Assembly: GCA_019454835.1 (NCBI GenBank)
Contig: JACFNP010000027.1
Location: 1-46,623 of the forward strand
Origin: Rubellimicrobium sp.
GTDB lineage: Bacteria; Pseudomonadota; Alphaproteobacteria; Rhodobacterales; Rhodobacteraceae
Length of the DNA: 46,623 bases
Direction: 5' to 3'
A model generated the notes under the pieces. That model had not been told where the DNA came from. It worked only from the letters and a program-made list of their open reading frames with translations, and ran no database searches. The position numbers and the translations under genes were made by a program. The stretch's first letter is position 1, and each line of letters starts with the position of its first letter. Shown here one piece after another: positions 26,627-35,489 of the stretch.

Positions 26627-29140
26627 CTCGCGCGCCCGCAGCAGCGAAGCCGGGCGGGCGTTCAGCGGCCCCAGCGCAAGGCCGATTCCCGCCAGCGTCG
26701 CCACCGCGATTCCACCCGCGACGACGGCCACCGCCTGCGGCCAGACCGGGTGAAACGCGATGTCCATCGCCAGCCTGCTGACCGCCCAGCCGCCGAGGAA
26801 CCCCGCCGCCAGCGCCACCACGCCCGCCGCCAGCCCGATGAGCGCCATGCGCAGCACCAGCGAGCTCAGCATCACCCTGCGGCTGGCGCCAAGGCTGCGG
26901 GCGATGGCGGTCTCGCGGCGGCGCTCGGCCTCGCCGGTGCCCGCGACGCCGATCAGGACCAGAAAGCCCGCGCCCAGCGTCACGCCCGCCGCAACCCGGA
27001 TCGCGAGCGCGGCCTTGCCCACCACCTCGGCCACCCGCGCCGCCGCCGCGCGGGTGCTGATGACGGTGATGTTGGGGAAGGCGGCGGTCAGGTTGTCGAA
27101 CAGCCGGGCCTCGGCGGCGCGGTCGGCGGTGAGCGTGGCGATCCAGCTATGCGGCGCCCCCGCCAGCGCGGCGGGATCGAGGACGATGACGAACCCCATG
27201 CCGAGGCTCTGGAATTCCACCCTGCGCAGCGAGGTGACGGTGGCGGTGATCTCGCGGCCGAGGATGTTTACCGTCACCGTGTCGCCGGGATGCAGGCCCA
27301 GGGTCTCGGCTTCGGCGGCGGAAAAGCTCATCTGCGGCGGGCCGGTGTAATCCTCGGGCCACCATGCGCCCGCCGTCAGAACGGTGCCCTCGGGCGGGGT
27401 GGCGGCATAGGTCACGCCCCGGTCGCCGCGCAGCACCCAGGGCGCGCCGGGGATGTCGGCGGCGGGCACGCCGTTCACGGCGCTGATGATGCCGCGCAGC
27501 ATCGGCGCGGCTTCAAGAGACCGCACGGCGGGATCGCCCGCAAGGCGCGCGCGGAAGGCGTCGATCTGGTCGGGCTGGATGTCGAGAACGAAGAACGACG
27601 GCGCCGCGCGCGGCAGGCCCGCAAGCAGGCTGGCGCGCAGGTTGCCCTCGATCTGGCCCACGGCGGACAGCGTGCCAAGACCAAGGCCCAGCGCCAGTAC
27701 CGTTGCCACCGTCGCCCCGCCGCGCGCCGCAACCGAAGCCAGCGCCAGCCGCAGCGCCGGGCGCCCGCGCGCCAGCCCGCGTGATGCGCGCGCCACCAGC
27801 CGGGTCGCGTGTCCCGCAAGCGCCAGCAGGCCCAGCGTCACGGCAATGCCCGCGAAGACCGCCAGCGTCAGCCGGGCGGTGCCGGTAAAGCGGACGGCGG
27901 CAAGGACCAGCAGCGCCAGCACCGCCGCGATGGCCAGCAGCCACGGCCAGCGCGGCCAGCCGCCCGCCCCGCCGCTGTCGCGGATCAGCACCGCCGGGCG
28001 GATGCGCTCGACCCGCGCCAGCGGCCAGAGCGTGAACAGCGCCGCGACCAGCAGCCCGTAGGAAGTCGCCTGCGCCAGCGGCACCGGATAGAGGCCGAAG
28101 ACTGCAGGCAGCGGCAGCAGCGCGGCGATGGCGGGCGCGGCCAGCAACAGCGGCAGCGTCCCCAGCGCCAGGCCCAGCGCGATGCCCGCCAGCGTGACGA
28201 GCGCGATCTGGAACAGATGCGCGGCGGCGATCACCGGGCCGGTGGCGCCCAGCGTGCGCATGACGGCGATGGTCGTGACCCGCCGGGCCAGCCAGGCGCG
28301 CACCGCCGCCCCCACCCCCACGCCGCCGACCGCCAGCCCGGCCAGGCCGAGCAGCATGAGAAAGGCGCCGACGCGGTCCACCACCTGTTCGGTGCCGGGC
28401 AGGCCCTCGCCGGCATCGCGCCAGCGCAGGCCGCTGTCGGGGAACCGCCGGTCAAGTTCGGCATGGACGGTCGCGGCATCGGTGCCGAGCGGCAGGCGCA
28501 GGCGGTAGAGGGTCGAGAACAGCGTGCCCTCGGCGATCAGGCCCGACCCGGCAAGATCGGCAGTGCGCAGGATCAGGCGCGGGCCAAAGCCGAAGCCGCC
28601 GTCGCCGTCGTCGGGCCAGCCAGTCAGCCGCGCGGCCAGCACGTAGTCGCGCGCGCCAAGGCGAAAGCGGTCGCCGGGGGTCAGGCCGAGGCGGCTGGCG
28701 AGCACCGGCTCCATGACCGCGCCGGGGGTTCCGTCGCGCCCGGCAAGGGCCTGCGCCAGCGGCATCGGCGGGTCGAGCACCACCTCGCCCAGCAGCGGAT
28801 AGGCATCGTCGACGCCGCGCACCTCGGTCAGGGCGCGGACGGCGGCGTCGCCGCCCGCCACGGCAAGCGAGCGGAAGGCGACCACCTCGGAGACGCGGGC
28901 GGCTGTCGCGTCCATGAAGGCGCGTTCATCCGGGCGGGCAAAGCGGTAGGTGAGGGTGATCTCGGCATCGCCGCCCAGCAGCGTGGCGCCGTCACGGGCC
29001 AGCCCGGCCTCGATGGCGGCGGTGACATTGCCGACCGCCGCAATCGCCGCGACGCCGACCGCCAGCGCGGCAAGGAACAGCCGGAACGAGGCCAGCGCGC
29101 CGCGCAGGTCGCGCAGGGCGAGGCGCAGCGCGAGGGTCAT
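26624..29140 (-). CDS. ABC transporter permease, FtsX family (YbbP-like)
   Basis: An 838-residue inner-membrane protein with two FtsX modules: a first helix (about 15-38), a large periplasmic domain, helix groups near 255-385, a central pair near 400-450, a second periplasmic domain, and C-terminal helices near 700-830. It pairs with the ATPase encoded just upstream (ATGA overlap). YbbAP-type and lipoprotein-extracting transporters share this layout; the substrate is unknown, though the divergent TesA-like esterase is the classic YbbA/YbbP neighbour. The stop codon TAG is formed by the terminus of the repeat at 26624-26626, so a few original residues may be missing. Confidence 0.9.
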   Translation of the reverse strand: MTLALRLALRDLRGALASFRLFLAALAVGVAAIAAVGNVTAAIEAGLARDGATLLGGDAEITLTYRFARPDERAFMDATAARVSEVVAFRSLAVAGGDAAVRALTEVRGVDDAYPLLGEVVLDPPMPLAQALAGRDGTPGAVMEPVLASRLGLTPGDRFRLGARDYVLAARLTGWPDDGDGGFGFGPRLILRTADLAGSGLIAEGTLFSTLYRLRLPLGTDAATVHAELDRRFPDSGLRWRDAGEGLPGTEQVVDRVGAFLMLLGLAGLAVGGVGVGAAVRAWLARRVTTIAVMRTLGATGPVIAAAHLFQIALVTLAGIALGLALGTLPLLLAAPAIAALLPLPAVFGLYPVPLAQATSYGLLVAALFTLWPLARVERIRPAVLIRDSGGAGGWPRWPWLLAIAAVLALLVLAAVRFTGTARLTLAVFAGIAVTLGLLALAGHATRLVARASRGLARGRPALRLALASVAARGGATVATVLALGLGLGTLSAVGQIEGNLRASLLAGLPRAAPSFFVLDIQPDQIDAFRARLAGDPAVRSLEAAPMLRGIISAVNGVPAADIPGAPWVLRGDRGVTYAATPPEGTVLTAGAWWPEDYTGPPQMSFSAAEAETLGLHPGDTVTVNILGREITATVTSLRRVEFQSLGMGFVIVLDPAALAGAPHSWIATLTADRAAEARLFDNLTAAFPNITVISTRAAAARVAEVVGKAALAIRVAAGVTLGAGFLVLIGVAGTGEAERRRETAIARSLGASRRVMLSSLVLRMALIGLAAGVVALAAGFLGGWAVSRLAMDIAFHPVWPQAVAVVAGGIAVATLAGIGLALGPLNARPASLLRARE

Positions 29141-29820
29141 GGGACGATACGCCCGTCCTCGATGCGCACCACGCGGTCGCAGCGGGCGGCAAGTTCCGGC
29201 GAATGGGTCACCAGCACCAGCGTTGCGCCATGGCGGGCGCGCAGGTCGAACAACAGGTCCATGACGGCCTGCCCCGACGCGGCATCGAGGCTGCCGGTGG
29301 GTTCGTCGGCCAAGAGCAGCTCGGGGCGGGTGGCCGCCGCGCGGGCCAGCGCGACGCGGCCCTGTTCGCCGCCCGAAAGCTGGGCCGGGTAATGCCCGGT
29401 GCGATGGGCCAGCCCCACCGCCGCCAGTTCCCCCCGTGCGCGGGACATGGCATCACCCACATGTGCGAGTTCGAGAGGCAGCGCCACGTTTTCGAGCGCG
29501 GTCAGTGTGGGTATGAGATGGAACGACTGGAAGACGACTCCCATGTGGTCGCGGCGGAACAGCGCGCGCCCGTCCTCGGACAGGGCGCCGAGGTCACGAC
29601 CCAGGGCGGTGACGCTTCCACGGCCGGGCGGTTCGAGCCCGGCCATGACCATGAGGAGAGACGACTTGCCCGAACCGCTAGGCCCGACAAGCCCGAGTGC
29701 CTCGCCCCGCGCCACGTCCAGCGTGATGCCGTGCAGGATGTCGACCGGCCCCGCATTGCCTGCGAGGGTCAGCCCGACATCGCGCAGCATGATCGCCGGT
29801 TCGGGCGGGGAGTCGGACAT
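29137..29820 (-). CDS. ABC transporter ATP-binding protein (YbbA/LolD-like)
   Basis: A 227-residue ATPase: Walker A GPSGSGKSSLL (46-53 core), Q-loop, signature LSGGEQGRVALARA, Walker B LLADEPTGSLD and H-loop VTHSPE. VVFQSFHLIPTLTALENV is typical of the MacB/LolD/YbbA branch. It energises the adjacent FtsX-type permease. The start at 29818-29820 follows AAGGAA; it overlaps the start codon of the divergent esterase gene if that gene begins at 29819. Confidence 0.93.
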   Translation of the reverse strand: MSDSPPEPAIMLRDVGLTLAGNAGPVDILHGITLDVARGEALGLVGPSGSGKSSLLMVMAGLEPPGRGSVTALGRDLGALSEDGRALFRRDHMGVVFQSFHLIPTLTALENVALPLELAHVGDAMSRARGELAAVGLAHRTGHYPAQLSGGEQGRVALARAAATRPELLLADEPTGSLDAASGQAVMDLLFDLRARHGATLVLVTHSPELAARCDRVVRIEDGRIVP

Positions 29821-30550
29821 GGCGGGATTCCTTCGGCGTCACCTGCAGGCATATGGGGCCGGGCGGCGATTGCGCAACCTGTCGGGGGCCATGTCGGTGC
29901 TGCTTGCGGTCGTCGCGGGTCATGCCATGGCCGAACCCGTGACCGTCGCGGCGCTGGGCGACAGCCTGACGCAGGGCTACGGGCTGCCGGTCGATCAGGG
30001 GCTGGTGCCGCAGCTTGAAAGCTGGCTGGTGGCGCGCGGTCTCGATGTCACGATCATCAATGCGGGCGTATCCGGCGACACCAGCGCCGGAGGGCTGGCG
30101 CGGGTCGGCTGGACGCTGGGCGCCGGGGTCGATGCGATGATCGTGGAACTGGGCGCCAACGACATGCTGCGCGGTCTCGATCCGGCGCTGACCAAGGCGA
30201 ATCTGGCCGGGATACTGGATGCCGCGCGGATGCAGGGCGTCGAGGTGCTGCTGGTGCGGGTGCCCGCAGCGGACAATTACGGCGCGGATTACAAGGCGGA
30301 ATTCGATTCGGCCTATTCCGATCTGGCGGCCAGCCATGACGTGCCGCTCTACCCGGATTTCTTCGCCGCGCTGCGTGACGGCGATGCCGGGACGGCGCGG
30401 CAGGATTTCATGCAGCCCGACGGCATCCACCCCGACGCGCAGGGCGTGGCGCGGATCGTCGACGATCTGGGGCCGGCCGTGGCCGCGCTGGTAGGCGCGG
30501 CAGACAGTGATCCGGATGGCGATTCGGGCAGCGATTCGGGCGACGACTGA
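29819..30550 (+). CDS. TesA-like SGNH esterase / lysophospholipase
   Basis: Periplasmic GDSL hydrolase of the TesA (acyl-CoA thioesterase I/arylesterase) type: GDSLTQGYGLP (nucleophile Ser), GVSGDTSAGG (oxyanion Gly), ELGANDMLRG (oxyanion Asn) and DGIHPDAQG (Asp/His). From the ATG at 29819 the protein has 243 residues with a signal peptide ending HAMA-EP; alternatives are a TTG at 29870 and the ATG at 29891, which would leave room for the ABC promoter. The C-terminal tail is highly acidic (DSDPDGDSGSDSGDD). Divergent from the YbbAP-like pair, as in many bacteria. Confidence 0.9.
   Translation: MAGFLRRHLQAYGAGRRLRNLSGAMSVLLAVVAGHAMAEPVTVAALGDSLTQGYGLPVDQGLVPQLESWLVARGLDVTIINAGVSGDTSAGGLARVGWTLGAGVDAMIVELGANDMLRGLDPALTKANLAGILDAARMQGVEVLLVRVPAADNYGADYKAEFDSAYSDLAASHDVPLYPDFFAALRDGDAGTARQDFMQPDGIHPDAQGVARIVDDLGPAVAALVGAADSDPDGDSGSDSGDD
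29848..29877 (-). promoter_or_regulatory. Possible promoter of the ABC transporter pair
   Basis: On the minus strand TTGCGC (29877-29872), 18 bases, TATGCC (29853-29848). It falls within the first codons of the esterase gene if that gene starts at 29819, and within an intergenic gap if it starts at 29891. Confidence 0.4.
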
Positions 30551-30556
30551 CCCGGC

Positions 30557-31246
30557 TCAGGACGATTCCCAGGCGCGCAGGTCGCCCACGGTGAACATCG
30601 GGCGGACCGGGCCGTCGTCTTCGGGGCGATAATGCGGATCCTGCGGCAGGCAGCCGCGCCCGCAGAGCTGGCGCACGGTCATGGTGACGGTATCGACATA
30701 CCAGAGCCGCCCGCCGGGCGTCGAGATATAGCCGTTGATCCCGTCATGCGCGTCGGTGGTCATGTCCTGCACGGTCGGGAATTCCGAGGCATAGGCGGGG
30801 CTGTAGGTGCCGTGCGTGTGGATCGAGGCCACGGTCTGCATCCCCGGCGGGATGCGCGGCAGCAGGCAGGACGCCTCGCGCCCGGTGTTGATCGGCGTCG
30901 CCATCATCCGCCCCTGCGCATCGCGGCCGACATAGCCGCAGGTCTCGTTGCCGGTGGCGTAGGAGCGCACCTGCATCTGCGTCAGGATGTCGGTGACGAA
31001 GGCAAGCTCGTCGCCATCGGGTGACGACGGATAGGTGCCGGGGCGCTGAAAGCGCCGCGCGGGGGCGGCGGCCTGGGTGGCAGCAGTGGGCGCCGGGGTG
31101 GCACCTGCCATCAGCACATCGGTCGGGCCGATGGCGACGACATGCGGGCGCGGGGCCGTGCCAAAGTCGGCACAGGCGGCCAGCACCGCCAGAAGGCAAA
31201 GCGATGCGGCGCCCCGCCCGAGGACAGAGCGCCGCATGCAGGTCAT
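30557..31246 (-). CDS. DUF4329 domain lipoprotein
   Basis: A 229-residue exported protein: positively charged N-terminus, hydrophobic core and lipobox LAAC (about Cys25). After an Ala/Pro/Thr-rich linker (about 45-70) comes the DUF4329 domain (about 78-205) with [34 protein letters not shown] and [10 protein letters not shown]. The HxH pattern recalls JAMM/deamidase-like metal sites, but no activity is known to me. Its ATG overlaps the stop of the cold-shock gene (ATGA); a second ATG lies three codons on. Ends six bases from the convergent esterase. Confidence 0.83.
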   Translation of the reverse strand: MTCMRRSVLGRGAASLCLLAVLAACADFGTAPRPHVVAIGPTDVLMAGATPAPTAATQAAAPARRFQRPGTYPSSPDGDELAFVTDILTQMQVRSYATGNETCGYVGRDAQGRMMATPINTGREASCLLPRIPPGMQTVASIHTHGTYSPAYASEFPTVQDMTTDAHDGINGYISTPGGRLWYVDTVTMTVRQLCGRGCLPQDPHYRPEDDGPVRPMFTVGDLRAWESS

Positions 31247-31449
31247 TCGATCTTGAGGTCGATCGCCGATTCGCGGCCGTCACGACCGGCCTGGATCTCG
31301 AAGGACACCTTCTGGTTGTCCTTGAGACCGGTGAGACCCGAACGCTCGACCGCCGAGATGTGAACGAACACATCCTTGGCGCCGCCGTCGGGCGCGATGA
31401 AGCCGTAGCCCTTGGTAGTATTGAACCATTTCACGGTGCCGGTGGCCAT
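31243..31449 (-). CDS. Cold-shock domain protein
   Basis: A 68-residue single cold-shock domain: [18 protein letters not shown] (RNP1 KGYGFI) and [10 protein letters not shown] (RNP2), binding single-stranded RNA/DNA as an RNA chaperone. The ATG at 31447-31449 follows AGGAGA. A leader of about 110 bases precedes it, typical of cold-shock messages. Its last codon overlaps the start of the DUF4329 lipoprotein gene. Confidence 0.95.
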   Translation of the reverse strand: MATGTVKWFNTTKGYGFIAPDGGAKDVFVHISAVERSGLTGLKDNQKVSFEIQAGRDGRESAIDLKIE

Positions 31450-31564
31450 CGTGAAGTCTCCTGTCATGTTCCCGCTCGCGGAATGCAGCGGGCCGGCTCG
31501 TCAGGTCTGATCGATGGACTGGAGCCGAAGCACGACAGTGGTCGATAGATAACGTGGCGCCAGC

Positions 31565-31593
31565 ACGATAGTGGCATTATGACGATATTTCAA
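31565..31593 (-). promoter_or_regulatory. Promoter of the cold-shock gene
   Basis: On the minus strand TTGAAA (31593-31588), 17 bases, TATCGT (31570-31565). The leader runs about 31558 to 31450 and contains a CCGCTGCATTCCGCGAGCGG hairpin near its 3' end. Confidence 0.6.
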
Positions 31594-31616
31594 GCCGAAA
31601 GCTGCACGGCATCTTC

Positions 31617-31707
31617 CGTCATTGCGAGGAGGCGAAGCCGACGAAGCAACCCCGATGTCGTGTGCGAGCGGTCGGGGTTGCTTCGGCTTCGCCTCGCGGG
31701 TGACGGG
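31617..31707. repeat. Palindromic intergenic repeat
   Basis: CGTCATTGCGAGGAGGCG at the left and CCTCGCGGGTGACGGG at the right, followed by the shared spacer TTTGCGGGCGGCGCC. It sits between the divergent cold-shock and rpmH promoters. Confidence 0.85.
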
Positions 31708-31761
31708 GTTTGCGGGCGGCGCCCCGCCGCAGGATTCCCCTGTTGCACCGGATGCCGCGCG

Positions 31762-31790
31762 TTGACACCGGGCGGTGGCGCCGTTATGGC
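31762..31790 (+). promoter_or_regulatory. rpmH operon promoter
   Basis: TTGACA at 31762-31767, a 17-base spacer, TATGGC at 31785-31790: a strong sigma-70 match for this type of genome. The leader is about 65 bases and includes GATTC-CCGC-GAATC at 31820-31833. Confidence 0.75.
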
Positions 31791-31861
31791 ACCGGCCTCA
31801 TGTGATTGACGGCCCGTGCGATTCCCGCGAATCCGCATCCGGCCCAGACGGAGAGCCTGCG

Positions 31862-31996
31862 ATGAAGCGCACATTCCAACCCTCGAACCGCGTGCGCAAG
31901 GCGCGTCATGGCTTTCGTGCCCGCATGGCGACCAAGGGCGGTCGCCGAGTTCTGGCCGCGCGGCGTGCCCGTGGCCGCAAGGTCCTGTCCGCCTGA
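31862..31996 (+). CDS. rpmH: Large ribosomal subunit protein bL34
   Basis: 44 residues, [20 protein letters not shown] at the start and [15 protein letters not shown] at the end, the invariant L34 pattern. It heads the run rpmH-rnpA-yidD-ttcA, with rnpA next as in nearly all bacteria. Confidence 0.97.
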   Translation: MKRTFQPSNRVRKARHGFRARMATKGGRRVLAARRARGRKVLSA

Positions 31997-32025
31997 GGGA
32001 CCGCAGCGGGCCCCGGCCTGAGCCG

Positions 32026-32409
32026 ATGATGTCCGCAACCGCCCCCGACAATGCCCGCCCGGTCGGCACGCTGCTGAAGCGCGCCGATTTCCTGCGCGCC
32101 GCCCGCGCCGGTCGCGCCCCCATGCCCGGTTTCCTGCTGCAGGCCCGCGAACGTGCCGCAGGCGAGGCCGAGGGCATCCGTGTCGGCTTCACTTGCTCGA
32201 AGAAGGTCGGCAACGCCGTCGCCCGCAACCGCGCCAAGCGCCGCCTGCGCGCCGTCGCGCGCGAGGTGCTGCCCTTTGCAGGCTGCCCCGGATGGGACTA
32301 TGTCCTGATCGGCCGCGCCGGTGTCACCGCCGAGCGGCCCCACGCCGCGCTGGTTGCCGACCTTGAGGACGCGCTTGCCCGTGTCCATCGAAAAAGGGGT
32401 TCGAGATGA
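32026..32409 (+). CDS. rnpA: Ribonuclease P protein component
   Basis: The 127-residue protein subunit of RNase P, which binds the 5' leader of tRNA precursors. [20 protein letters not shown] is the signature (residues about 55-74); a FLRAARAG segment lies upstream and a short C-terminal helix ends VHRKRGSR. Starts with ATGATG at 32026; the second ATG is equally possible. Its stop overlaps the yidD ATG (ATGA). Confidence 0.93.
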   Translation: MMSATAPDNARPVGTLLKRADFLRAARAGRAPMPGFLLQARERAAGEAEGIRVGFTCSKKVGNAVARNRAKRRLRAVAREVLPFAGCPGWDYVLIGRAGVTAERPHAALVADLEDALARVHRKRGSR

Positions 32410-32627
32410 CTCCTGCCGCCTGGGTTCTTGCCCTGCCCGTCCGGGCCTATCGCCTGTTCCTGTCGCCGTGGATCGGCAATTCCTGCCGCTACCAGCCGAC
32501 CTGTTCGGTCTATGCGCTCGAGGCGCTGGAACGGCACGGCGCGATCAAGGGCGGCTGGCTGACCATCCGCCGCCTGTCGCGCTGCCATCCCTGGGGCGGG
32601 TCGGGCATCGACAACGTGCCCGACTGA
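32406..32627 (+). CDS. yidD: Membrane protein insertion efficiency factor YidD
   Basis: A 73-residue amphipathic protein. [20 protein letters not shown] and [10 protein letters not shown] with three conserved cysteines are the family pattern. It assists YidC-dependent membrane insertion at the cytoplasmic side. Translationally coupled to rnpA; ttcA follows 21 bases later and yidC after that. Confidence 0.95.
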   Translation: MTPAAWVLALPVRAYRLFLSPWIGNSCRYQPTCSVYALEALERHGAIKGGWLTIRRLSRCHPWGGSGIDNVPD

Positions 32628-32648
32628 CCGCAACCGACGGGTGAACCC

Positions 32649-33524
32649 ATGCTCGACGACGACGCAACCGACGCGCCCGACGACATCCATCCGCTGTTCC
32701 ACGGCGCGCCGAAAACCACTGCCTTCCGCAAGCTGAGGAAGCGGATCGTCCAGAACACCCGCGAGGCGATCGAGCGCTACGGCATGGTCGAGCGCGGCGC
32801 CCGCTGGCTGGTCTGCCTCTCGGGCGGCAAGGACAGCTACACGCTGCTGGCGGTGCTGCACGAGCTGCAATGGCGCGGGCTGCTGCCGGTCGATCTGCTG
32901 GCCTGCAATCTCGACCAGGGCCAGCCCGGCTTTCCGGCCACGGTGCTGCCCGAATTCCTGTCGCGCATGGGGGTGCGGCACCGCATCGAATACCGCGACA
33001 CATATTCGGTGGTCGTGGACAAGATTCCGCAGGGGCGGACCTATTGCTCGCTCTGCTCGCGGCTGCGGCGCGGCAATCTCTACCGCGTCGCGCGGGAAGA
33101 AGGCTGCTCGGCGGTGGTGCTGGGCCATCACCGCGACGACATCCTCGAGACCTTCTTCATGAACCTGTTCCACGGCGGCAGGCTGGCGACCATGCCGCCC
33201 AAGCTGGTGAACGAGGAGGGCGACCTGTTCCTCTATCGCCCGCTCGCCCATGTCGCCGAGGAGGACTGCGCCCGCTTCGCGCAGGCGATGGGCTATCCGA
33301 TCATCCCCTGCGACCTCTGCGGTTCGCAGGACGGGTTGCAGCGTAAGCAGGTGAAGTCGATTCTCGACGGCTGGGAGAAGAACAGCCCCGGTCGCCGCAA
33401 CCGGATGTTCCGCGCTCTGATGAACGCGCGGCCGTCACATCTGCTTGACCCCGAGCTGTTCGATTTCGCCGGGCTGGCACGGGGCGAGGGCCGCGCCGCG
33501 CCGGAGGTGCCGATCCTGCGTTGA
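32649..33524 (+). CDS. ttcA: tRNA cytidine(32) 2-sulfurtransferase TtcA
   Basis: Thiolates C32 of certain tRNAs using ATP and an iron-sulfur cluster. The 291-residue protein has the PP-loop SGGKDS (58-63), CSLC (Cys133, Cys136), [10 protein letters not shown], and a third cysteine region IPCDLCGSQ. These are the TtcA cluster ligands. It is embedded between yidD and yidC; the hairpin/AGTATTT repeat follows the stop. Confidence 0.93.
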   Translation: MLDDDATDAPDDIHPLFHGAPKTTAFRKLRKRIVQNTREAIERYGMVERGARWLVCLSGGKDSYTLLAVLHELQWRGLLPVDLLACNLDQGQPGFPATVLPEFLSRMGVRHRIEYRDTYSVVVDKIPQGRTYCSLCSRLRRGNLYRVAREEGCSAVVLGHHRDDILETFFMNLFHGGRLATMPPKLVNEEGDLFLYRPLAHVAEEDCARFAQAMGYPIIPCDLCGSQDGLQRKQVKSILDGWEKNSPGRRNRMFRALMNARPSHLLDPELFDFAGLARGEGRAAPEVPILR

Positions 33525-33531
33525 GGGGGTT

Positions 33532-33596
33532 GCGGGGGCTGTCTGCCCCCGCGCCCTGCGGGCGCCCCCCCGCGAGTATTTGCGCAAGGATGAAGG
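33532..33596 (+). terminator. Hairpin plus AGTATTT-GATGAAGG repeat after ttcA
   Basis: Stem GCGGGGGC/GCCCCCGC (33532-33539 with 33545-33552, five-base loop) eight bases after the ttcA stop, a second G/C-rich stem, then CGAGTATTTGCGCAAGGATG and AAGG. Same layout as at 5993, 14464 and 43889. A weak promoter-like TTGACC (33616-33621) for yidC follows. Confidence 0.6.
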
Positions 33597-33674
33597 GCGG
33601 AAACGGCAATCGGTCTTGACCTCGGGGGGCCTTCTCTGTTCATGGCCCTGCCCCCGACCTGAAGGGAAATCCGC

Positions 33675-35489
33675 ATGGACGGCCAGAACAAGAACCTGAT
33701 CCTCGCCACGGCGCTGAGCTTTGCCGTGATCCTGATCTGGATGGTGCTGTTCCCGCCCCAGGTGCCCGACCGGTCGGTCGACGAACCTGCGACGACCGCG
33801 CAGACGGCGGCGCCGGACGATACGGCCCGGACGGCGGCCACCGCCACCCCCGACGACGGCATCGCCGAGGCGACCGCGTCACGGGTGGACATCCGCACGC
33901 CCAGCGTCACCGGATCGCTGTCGCTGCAGGGGGCGCGGCTCGACGACCTGTCGCTGGTGAAATACAAGGATTCGCTGGAAGCCGACGCGCAGGAGGTGCG
34001 GCTTCTCAGCCCGGTGGGCGAACCCTATGCCTATTACGCGGTCCACGGCTGGAGCGGCGCGAACCTGCCCGAAGGCGCGCTGCCCGGCCCGGATACCGTC
34101 TGGACGCTGGCGCAAGGCGAGGTGCTGACCCCCGAAACCCCGGTCACGCTGACCTGGGACAACGCCGCCGGGCTGACGTTCACGCGCGAGATCGCGGTGG
34201 ATGGCGACTACATGTTCACCATCACCGACACGGTCGACAACGCGGGCGAACAGCCCGTGACGTTGCAGCCCTACGGTTTCATCGCGCGCCACGGGCGGCC
34301 CGACGACGGCATGAGCTACTGGATCCTCCACGAGGGCGTGACCCGCATGGCCGACGGGATCCTCGACCTCATCTCCTACGGCAAGCTGCCCGACGCCGGG
34401 ACCGCCGCGCCCGACGGCAGCCGTACCGATGACGACGTGGTGACGGCGAACGGCTGGACCGGGTTTACCGACAAATACTGGATGGCGACGCTGGTGCCGA
34501 CGCCGGGCGAGGGCTTCCTGTCCTCGGTCCGGGTGCTGCCCGAACGCGGCATCTTCCAGACCTTCGCCTGGATGCCCGACCTGACCGTGGCCGCAGGCGG
34601 CGAGACCGTGCACGAGACCCGGCTTTTCGCCGGGGCCAAGGACTGGGAAGTCCTGCGCCACTACCAGAACGACGAGGGCGTGCAGGGCTTCATCAACGCG
34701 ATCGACTGGGGCTGGTTCTCGTTCATCACCAAGCCGATGTTCTGGCTGCTGCACAACCTGCACAAGCTGATCGGCAACATGGGCTGGGCGGTGATCGGCC
34801 TGACCTTCGTCATCAAGGCGCTGGTGCTGCCGCTGGCCTGGAAGAGCTATGCCTCGATGGCGCGGATGCGCGAGTTGCAACCCGAGATGGAGGCCCTGAA
34901 GGAACGCGCGGGCGACGACAAGCAGGCGCTGCAACAGGGCATCATGAAGCTCTACAAGGACAACAAGGTGAACCCGGCGGCGGGCTGTCTGCCGATGCTG
35001 ATCCAGATTCCGATCTTCTTCTCGCTCTACAAGGTCATCATCGTCACCATCGAACTGTATCACGCCAGATGGATCGGCTGGGTGCAGGACCTGTCCGGGC
35101 CGGACCCGTCGTCGCTGTTCAACCTGTTCGGCCTGCTGCCCTGGGCGGCGCCGCCGCTGGACAGCCTGCTGCATCTGATCTTCCTCGGCGCGCTGCCGCT
35201 GGCGCTGGGCGTCTCGATGTGGCTGCAACAGCGGCTGAACCCGACGCCGACCGATCCGACGCAGAAGATGATCTTCGCCTGGATGCCCTGGGTGTTCATG
35301 TTCATGATGGGCCGCTTCGCCTCGGGGCTGATCCTCTACTGGATCACCAACAACCTGCTGACCTTCGTGCAGCAATATCTCATCATGCGCAGCCACGGGG
35401 TCAGCCCGAACGTGTTCGGCAACATCAAGGACATGGTCGCCCGCAAGCCGCAGGCGGCCAATTCGACCCGCAAGCCGGGCGGCAAGTAG
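33675..35489 (+). CDS. yidC: Membrane protein insertase YidC
   Basis: Inserts and folds inner-membrane proteins alone or with SecYEG. The 604-residue Gram-negative form has a first membrane helix (about 7-26), an Ala/Thr/Pro-rich linker, a large periplasmic beta domain (about 70-345), then five membrane helices: the conserved core begins WFSFITKPMFWLLHNLHKLI, with KSYASMARMRELQPEM in the cytoplasmic hairpin and NPAAGCLPMLIQIPIFFSLY. A charged C-terminal tail ends KPGGK. AAGGGAAA precedes the ATG. The stop is followed directly by the MOSC gene start. Confidence 0.97.
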   Translation: MDGQNKNLILATALSFAVILIWMVLFPPQVPDRSVDEPATTAQTAAPDDTARTAATATPDDGIAEATASRVDIRTPSVTGSLSLQGARLDDLSLVKYKDSLEADAQEVRLLSPVGEPYAYYAVHGWSGANLPEGALPGPDTVWTLAQGEVLTPETPVTLTWDNAAGLTFTREIAVDGDYMFTITDTVDNAGEQPVTLQPYGFIARHGRPDDGMSYWILHEGVTRMADGILDLISYGKLPDAGTAAPDGSRTDDDVVTANGWTGFTDKYWMATLVPTPGEGFLSSVRVLPERGIFQTFAWMPDLTVAAGGETVHETRLFAGAKDWEVLRHYQNDEGVQGFINAIDWGWFSFITKPMFWLLHNLHKLIGNMGWAVIGLTFVIKALVLPLAWKSYASMARMRELQPEMEALKERAGDDKQALQQGIMKLYKDNKVNPAAGCLPMLIQIPIFFSLYKVIIVTIELYHARWIGWVQDLSGPDPSSLFNLFGLLPWAAPPLDSLLHLIFLGALPLALGVSMWLQQRLNPTPTDPTQKMIFAWMPWVFMFMMGRFASGLILYWITNNLLTFVQQYLIMRSHGVSPNVFGNIKDMVARKPQAANSTRKPGGK

